Position numbers and translations under genes: made by a program. From Brevundimonas sp. AAP58 (GTDB taxonomy: Bacteria; Pseudomonadota; Alphaproteobacteria; Caulobacterales; Caulobacteraceae), in assembly GCF_001295975.1 (NCBI RefSeq), contig NZ_LJHU01000058.1, positions 1 through 64,000 of the forward strand: DNA of 64,000 nucleotides. The letters run 5' to 3'. Shown here in pieces: positions 58,964 to 64,000 of this stretch; positions within the stretch are counted from its first letter, which is position 1; every line of letters begins with the position of its first letter. The notes below the pieces were generated by a model. The model was not told the DNA's origin and made no database searches. It saw nothing but the letters and a program-made list of their open reading frames with translations.

Positions 58964-59694
58964 TGGAGTTCCACGAGGAGGCCTTCGTCCTCTCGGCGCG
59001 CAGCCATGGCGACACCGGCGCGCTCGTGGACCTGCTGACGGAGAGCCACGGTCGGCACGCGGCCTACGTGGCCGGCGGAGCCTCGCGGCGGATGAAGCCT
59101 CACCTCCAGCCAGGCGCCCGGGTCATTGTCGATTACCGCGCCCGCACCTCGGATCACCTGGGATCGGCGCGACTGGAGCCGGTGGGGGAGGGGCCGAGCG
59201 CCCTTTTCGACGACCCCCTGGCGCTGACCGGCTTGTCCGCGGCCGCGGCGGTGGCGCAAGGCGCGCTGCCGGAGCGGGAGGCCCATGCGGGCGCCTTCTT
59301 GGCCTTCGAGGCCCTCATGGGCGCGTTTGCCATCCCGCATGTCTGGCCGGCCATCTTCGTGCGGTTCGAGGCCGGCCTGCTGGAGGATCTGGGTTTCGGG
59401 CTCGATCTGGGATCTTGTGCCGTCACCGGCACACTCGACGACCTGGTCTGGGTCAGCCCCCGGACTGGTCGCGCTGTCAGCGCGGAGGCAGGACGACCTT
59501 ATGCAGACAAGCTCCTGAAGTTACCGCCTTTCATCCTCGGTGCCCAGGCTGGGCTTGCGGACGGAGACGTCCTGGATGGCTTTGCGCTCACGGGCCACTT
59601 CCTCGAGCAATTCGTCTTCAATCCCCAGAACAGGCCCCTGCCACCGGCAAGGGACTGGATGATCGACAAACTGGGTGAGGCACGACGGCTGTGA
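58963..59694 (+). CDS. recO: DNA repair protein RecO
   Basis: Loads RecA on single-stranded DNA with RecF/RecR. 243 residues. An N-terminal OB fold (EEAFVLSARSHGDTGALVDLLTESHGRHAAYVAGGASRR) is followed by the helical domain with VWPAIFVRFEAGLLEDLGFGLDL. The start may be ATG 58963 or the preceding GTG 58960. In related bacteria it follows era; here accessory genes intervene. Confidence 0.93.
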   Translation: MEFHEEAFVLSARSHGDTGALVDLLTESHGRHAAYVAGGASRRMKPHLQPGARVIVDYRARTSDHLGSARLEPVGEGPSALFDDPLALTGLSAAAAVAQGALPEREAHAGAFLAFEALMGAFAIPHVWPAIFVRFEAGLLEDLGFGLDLGSCAVTGTLDDLVWVSPRTGRAVSAEAGRPYADKLLKLPPFILGAQAGLADGDVLDGFALTGHFLEQFVFNPQNRPLPPARDWMIDKLGEARRL

Positions 59695-59747
59695 CCGCTG
59701 ACGTCTCCTTAAGCGAATCCCGCTAGGAAGGCAGTGTTCAGATAGGT

Positions 59748-61334
59748 GTGGCGTCGATGAGTTGTGAGGCAGTGGCGAAGACCAGTCCCTGGACATCTCT
59801 CGCGGCGGCCTCGGCCGACCACGCCGCTGACCTCAACACCTTCTTTGACGTCTCCCTCGACCTGCTGATCATCCGCGACCTTGATGGCCGCGTGGTCAAG
59901 GCCAGTCGCTCCTGGCTGACAACTCTGGGGCATGACCCCGAGGATATGCAGGGCAAGCCCCTGCTGCGGCTGGTCCATCCGGACGATATGCCCGCGACCC
60001 TGAACAGCGTGGTCGAGGTCGAGGGACGCAGGCCCGGCGATCCAATCCTCGGCTTCCGCAACCGTTATCGGCACCGCGACGGCGATTATCGGATCGTGGA
60101 GTGGCGCGCCCAACGACACGACGATCGCATCTATGCCGTCGCGCGCGACGTGACCGATCAGGTGGCGGCCGAGAAGGCGCTGATCGAGGCCAAGGCCGCC
60201 GCAGAGGCCGCCAGCCAGGCCAAGTCGGACTTTCTCGCCAACATGAGCCACGAGATCCGCACGCCGCTGAACGGCGTCATCGGCATCGTCGACGCCCTGT
60301 CGCGCACGCCGCTGAGCCCGGAACAGTCGGAGATGGTCGGGCTGATCCGCGAATCCGGCGTAACGCTGGAGCGGTTGGTGTCTGACGTGCTGGACGTGTC
60401 CAAGATCGAAGCGGGCCAACTGACCCTCGAGGAGCGCCCCTTCGACCTGGACGAGGCCTTCGCCTCGGCCGCTGAGGTGGCGCGCCAGCGATGTTGGGAC
60501 AAGGGGCTGCTGTTTCGGCTGCGGCGCGCACCCGAGGCGACTGGACTGTTCATTGGAGACAGCACGCGCATTCGGCAGGTGGTGTCGAACCTGCTGTCGA
60601 ATGCGGTCAAGTTCACGGCCGACGGTTCGATTACTCTCACGGTCGGACTGGAACCGGAAGGGTCCGATCAGGCCTGGTTGTCAGTGGCGGTGGAGGACAC
60701 CGGCGTCGGCTTCAACTCGGACCATGCGACCCGATTGTTCGAGCGCTTCAGCCAGGCCGACAGCAGCATCACGCGCCGTTTCGGGGGAACCGGTTTGGGC
60801 CTGTCGATCTGCCAGTCGCTCGTCGAGATGATGGGAGGCGACATCTCGGCCATGTCCACGCCCGGGCAGGGCAGTCGGTTCGAGGTGGTGATCCCGCTCA
60901 GGCGCGCGCACGCCCTGGCCGAGGCAGCGGCACTTGAGCCCGAAGTGCCAGCGCCAGTCCGTGAGCGGCCCTTGCGCATCCTGCTCGCCGAAGATCATCC
61001 GACCAACCGTCGCGTCGTCCAGCTGATCCTGCAGCCCCATGACGTCGATCTGGTCATGGTTGAGGACGGGGCCCAGGCGGTGGCGGCATTCGCCGAAGAT
61101 CGCTTCGACCTGGTTCTGATGGACATGCAGATGCCGGTCATGGACGGGCTGTCGGCGACCGAGGCCATCCGCGCGTTGGAAACCACGGGCCGGACGCCGA
61201 TCATCATGCTGAGCGCCAACGCCATGGCCGAGCATCGCGACCAGGCCAAGGCAGCCGGTGCCGACCTGCACGTCGCCAAACCGATCACGGCCGAGAGCCT
61301 TCTGGCAGGGATCGAGACCGCGCTCGCGGGCTGA
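59748..61334 (+). CDS. Hybrid sensor histidine kinase with PAS and receiver domains
   Basis: 528 residues. A PAS domain (about 28-140, with SLDLLIIRDLDGRVVKASRSW) precedes a short coiled coil rich in Ala and Glu, HisKA with FLANMSHEIRTPLNG (His168), HATPase with NLLSNAVKFT, DTGVGF and GGTGLGLSI, and a C-terminal receiver domain (about 408-526) with phospho-acceptor D459 in LMDMQMPVMDG. There are no membrane segments, so it senses in the cytoplasm. No output regulator is adjacent, so a phosphotransfer protein elsewhere is likely. The start could be GTG 59748 or ATG 59757. Confidence 0.9.
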   Translation: MASMSCEAVAKTSPWTSLAAASADHAADLNTFFDVSLDLLIIRDLDGRVVKASRSWLTTLGHDPEDMQGKPLLRLVHPDDMPATLNSVVEVEGRRPGDPILGFRNRYRHRDGDYRIVEWRAQRHDDRIYAVARDVTDQVAAEKALIEAKAAAEAASQAKSDFLANMSHEIRTPLNGVIGIVDALSRTPLSPEQSEMVGLIRESGVTLERLVSDVLDVSKIEAGQLTLEERPFDLDEAFASAAEVARQRCWDKGLLFRLRRAPEATGLFIGDSTRIRQVVSNLLSNAVKFTADGSITLTVGLEPEGSDQAWLSVAVEDTGVGFNSDHATRLFERFSQADSSITRRFGGTGLGLSICQSLVEMMGGDISAMSTPGQGSRFEVVIPLRRAHALAEAAALEPEVPAPVRERPLRILLAEDHPTNRRVVQLILQPHDVDLVMVEDGAQAVAAFAEDRFDLVLMDMQMPVMDGLSATEAIRALETTGRTPIIMLSANAMAEHRDQAKAAGADLHVAKPITAESLLAGIETALAG

Positions 61335-61375
61335 CAACGGCCGCCGCCAGGCCTAGCTTGGACGGGGAGGGTGCC

Positions 61376-61942
61376 ATGAGCGACGACGATCAGACGCCGG
61401 GTCAGACCCTGCGAACGGCCATCCTGGATCGCGCGCGGCTGGAGTACTGGGCCCTGGTTGCCGAGGTGGTCAGCGCCATCGCCGTGGTGATTTCGTTGAT
61501 CTTCGTCGGTATCCAGTTGCGGGATGGCAACGTCGTCTCGACGCGGGCGGAGGCCAACGCCACGCAGGACCAGTGGACCGCGTTCAACGCCTCGATCTAC
61601 GGCGACGGCGAGACGGCGGACATCTATCATGCTGCCACGACCGGGGTTCGACCCCTGGCGCCAGTCGAGCAGTTGCGATTCACCTTTCTGCTGCGAGAGC
61701 AGGGGTGGCTGACGTATCAGGGTTGGGAGCGAGTGCGGGTGGGCCTCCGACCGCCCGAGAGCTTTTACGAGGGGGCCGGCGTCGATCTGGCCATCGTCAT
61801 CTGCACACCGGGCGGCCGGGGCGCCTGGCCCCAAGTCCGCCGCGAGTTCCCGCCCGCCTATGCCGCCGACATTGATATCCTGGTCTCAGCGCAGGCGAGA
61901 ACCCTGGGAGCCGCCTGTCCGTCCACAGCGCCCGCGTCCTGA
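61376..61942 (+). CDS. Small membrane-anchored protein of unknown function
   Basis: 188 residues. A polar N-terminus is followed by one membrane helix (about 26-47, YWALVAEVVSAIAVVISLIFVG) and a soluble helical domain with a conserved-looking WTAFNASIYGDGETADIYHAA segment and aromatic-rich helices. ATG 61376 has GGGGAGGGTGCC upstream. No family is recognised; similar one-helix proteins often sit near core genes. The next gene, parC, is 60 bp away. Confidence 0.7.
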   Translation: MSDDDQTPGQTLRTAILDRARLEYWALVAEVVSAIAVVISLIFVGIQLRDGNVVSTRAEANATQDQWTAFNASIYGDGETADIYHAATTGVRPLAPVEQLRFTFLLREQGWLTYQGWERVRVGLRPPESFYEGAGVDLAIVICTPGGRGAWPQVRREFPPAYAADIDILVSAQARTLGAACPSTAPAS

Positions 61943-62003
61943 CCGTCGACCCGAAGCCGGCAGCCTCTAGACTTCCGGATCGAACGGGACGATTCGCAGG
62001 CTC

Positions 62004-64000
62004 ATGACCATTCACACTCCACCTCCTGAGGGGGGGCGCATCGTTGAGGAGCCGATGGGCGAGGCGTTGTCGCGCCGCTATCTCGCCTATGCGCTGTCGA
62101 CCATCACCAACCGGGCGCTGCCGGACGTGCGCGACGGTTTCAAGCCCGTGCACCGCCGCATCCTCTACGCCATGCACCAGATGCGGCTGAACCCGCAGGC
62201 GGCGGCGCGGAAGTGCGCCAAGGTCGTGGGCGAGGTCATGGGCGGCTATCACCCTCACGGCGACGCCTCGATCTATGATGCGCTGGTGCGCCTGGCCCAG
62301 GATTTCGCCCAGCGCTATCCGCTGGTCGACGGGCAGGGGAACTTCGGCAACATCGACGGCGATAACCCCGCCGCCATGCGCTATACCGAGTGCAAGCTGA
62401 CGCCGGCGGCCATGCTGCTGATGGACGGAATCGATCAGGATTCCGTAGACTTCCGCCCCACATATGACGATCAGGACGAAGAGCCGGTCGTCCTGCCCGC
62501 CGGCTTCCCCAACCTGCTGGCCAACGGTTCTTCCGGCATCGCCGTGGGCATGGCGACGTCCATTCCGCCCCACAACGTCGGCGAGCTGATCGACGCCTGT
62601 TTGCTATTGCTGGACCGGCCGGACGCGACGACGGCGGAGCTGGCCGAGATCGTGCCGGGGCCGGATTTCCCGACCGGCGGGGTGGCGGTCGAAGGCCATG
62701 CCTCGATCCTGGAGGCCTATGAGACAGGTCGCGGCGGCATCCGGCTGCGCGCCCGCTGGGAGAAGGAGCCGCTGGAGCGCGGCGGCTGGCAGGTGGTCGT
62801 CACCGAGATCCCCTACCAGGTCCAGAAGACCAAGCTGATCGAGGCGATGGCCGAACTGCTGGAGCAGAAGAAGCTGCCCCTGGTCGACACCTTCGACGAC
62901 CAGTCCGCCGAGGACATCCGCCTGGTCATCGAGCCCAAGAGCCGAAACGTCGACCCCGACGCCATGATGGAGAGCCTGTTCCGGCTGTCCGACCTGGAGG
63001 TCCGCTTCCCGGTCAACATGAACGTGCTGGACGCGACGGGCACGCCCGGCGTCATGGGTCTGAAGGGCTGTCTGCAGGCCTTCCTCGATCACCGGCGCGA
63101 GGTGCTGAACCGCCGCTCAAAGTGGCGGATCGAGAAGGTCGAGAAGCGGCTGCACCTGCTGGAAGGCCTGCGGATCGTCTTCCTGAACCTGGACGAGGTC
63201 ATCCGCATCGTGCGCGAGGAGGAGCAGCCGAAGGCCGTCCTGATCGCTCGCTTCGGCCTGTCCGAGACCCAGGCCGACTTCATCCTCGACACCCGTCTGC
63301 GTCAGCTGGCGCGGATCGAGGAGATGACGATCGAGAATGAATACAAGGCTCTGGCTGAGGAACTGGCGGCGTTGCGTTCGCTTTCGGCCTCGCCCGCCAA
63401 GCAGTGGAAGGCCATCGGCAAGGAGCTGGAGGCGACGCGCAAGGCGCTCGTCTCACCGCGCCGGACCACCATTGCCGAGGCGGTGGATGCTTCGGCCTTC
63501 ATCGCGCCCGAGGCCTTCATTCCGCGCGAAGCGATCACCGTCATTCTGTCCGAGCGCGGCTGGATCCGGGCGGTGAAGGGTAAGGTCGACGATCCGTCGG
63601 AGCTGAAGTTCAAGGAAGGCGACAGCCTCGGCTTCCTTATCCCGGCCTTCACTACGGACAAGATCCTGGTCGCGGCGACGGACGGTCGGGTGTTCACGAT
63701 CGGGGCGGACAAGCTGGCGTCCGGGCGCGGGCACGGCGAGCCGCTGCGCCTGATGATCGAGCTGGAGGACTCGGCGGGCATCGTCGGCCTGTTCGCGCAT
63801 CAGCCGGGCGCGAAGATGCTGATGGCGTCGAAAGCCGGCTATGGCTTCGTCGCGCCGGAGGATGAGCTGCTGGCCACCAAGCGCGGCGGCAAGCAGGTGC
63901 TGAACGGCGAGCTTCTGGCGGCGCTGCGGCTCGGCGGGGCGGACCATGTCGTCACGATTGGCGAGAACCTGAAGACCCTGATCTTCCGAGTCGAGGAACT
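62004..64000 (+). CDS. parC: Topoisomerase IV subunit A (3' end beyond window)
   Basis: Decatenates daughter chromosomes with ParE. 665 residues are visible. The breakage-reunion domain has [30 protein letters not shown], the quinolone-determining region [16 protein letters not shown] and the catalytic tyrosine in AAMRYTE (Tyr127). The sixth-blade beta-pinwheel C-terminal domain begins near [17 protein letters not shown]. At the position of E. coli ParC Ser80 there is Ala88, and at Glu84 there is Asp92. The frame runs off the right edge. Confidence 0.96.
   Translation, partial: MTIHTPPPEGGRIVEEPMGEALSRRYLAYALSTITNRALPDVRDGFKPVHRRILYAMHQMRLNPQAAARKCAKVVGEVMGGYHPHGDASIYDALVRLAQDFAQRYPLVDGQGNFGNIDGDNPAAMRYTECKLTPAAMLLMDGIDQDSVDFRPTYDDQDEEPVVLPAGFPNLLANGSSGIAVGMATSIPPHNVGELIDACLLLLDRPDATTAELAEIVPGPDFPTGGVAVEGHASILEAYETGRGGIRLRARWEKEPLERGGWQVVVTEIPYQVQKTKLIEAMAELLEQKKLPLVDTFDDQSAEDIRLVIEPKSRNVDPDAMMESLFRLSDLEVRFPVNMNVLDATGTPGVMGLKGCLQAFLDHRREVLNRRSKWRIEKVEKRLHLLEGLRIVFLNLDEVIRIVREEEQPKAVLIARFGLSETQADFILDTRLRQLARIEEMTIENEYKALAEELAALRSLSASPAKQWKAIGKELEATRKALVSPRRTTIAEAVDASAFIAPEAFIPREAITVILSERGWIRAVKGKVDDPSELKFKEGDSLGFLIPAFTTDKILVAATDGRVFTIGADKLASGRGHGEPLRLMIELEDSAGIVGLFAHQPGAKMLMASKAGYGFVAPEDELLATKRGGKQVLNGELLAALRLGGADHVVTIGENLKTLIFRVEE

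Overview
The window is very GC-rich and densely coding, with many GTG/TTG starts and stop/start overlaps. Protein content and gene order (tpiA-secG-pyrG; a full 14-gene nuo operon followed by birA-coaX-rnj; proS-lolC-lolD; pyrE-pdxJ-acpS-lepB-rnc-era) point to an alphaproteobacterium of the Caulobacterales, most likely a Brevundimonas-like organism. This assignment comes from recognised families and synteny, not from a database search. No prophage, insertion sequence with a transposase, CRISPR array or rRNA is visible. There is one tRNA (Asp).

Layout. 0-7.5 kb: the 5' part of queA (reverse, carrying an in-frame repeat element), class I lysyl-tRNA synthetase, an SH3 envelope protein, an S24-type repressor, a membrane protein, two tandem paralogous small proteins of unknown function, two hotdog thioesterases, a ligase-associated exonuclease and a chlorite-dismutase homologue. 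7.5-16 kb: trpE and a PpiD-type foldase (reverse), then tpiA, secG and pyrG, a small lipoprotein, a flavin reductase and a beta-hydroxyacid dehydrogenase. 16-25 kb: a large autotransporter, an SPFH/ribbon-helix-helix gene pair behind a perfect palindrome, a GT4 glycosyltransferase, an FrhB/HCAR-family Fe-S flavoprotein, tRNA-Asp and an AbgT transporter.

25-41 kb: NADH dehydrogenase (complex I) operon nuoA-N, with three small membrane or lipoprotein genes inside it (after nuoE, nuoF and nuoH) and a 128-bp MITE-like repeat after nuoE. 41-50 kb: birA, coaX, RNase J, an unidentified membrane protein, methylmalonyl-CoA epimerase, a DUF1467 protein, a lipoprotein, proS and a Lol lipoprotein exporter. 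50-64 kb: pyrE-pdxJ-acpS-lepB-rnc-era as a tightly coupled run. A block of accessory genes (serine hydrolase; an ArsR-controlled operon of two SRPBCC proteins, a VOC protein and a reductase; an NTF2-like protein) then separates era from recO, and a hybrid histidine kinase and a small membrane protein separate recO from parC, which runs off the right edge.

The genes are mostly core respiration, translation, nucleotide/cofactor synthesis, envelope and RNA-processing functions. The more unusual material is the in-frame repeat in queA, the perfect 30-bp inverted-repeat element inside the nuo operon, the lineage-II chlorite dismutase with intact catalytic residues, the SPFH-RHH unit with its palindromic candidate operator, the unnamed membrane genes coupled to complex I, and the accessory block between era and recO.
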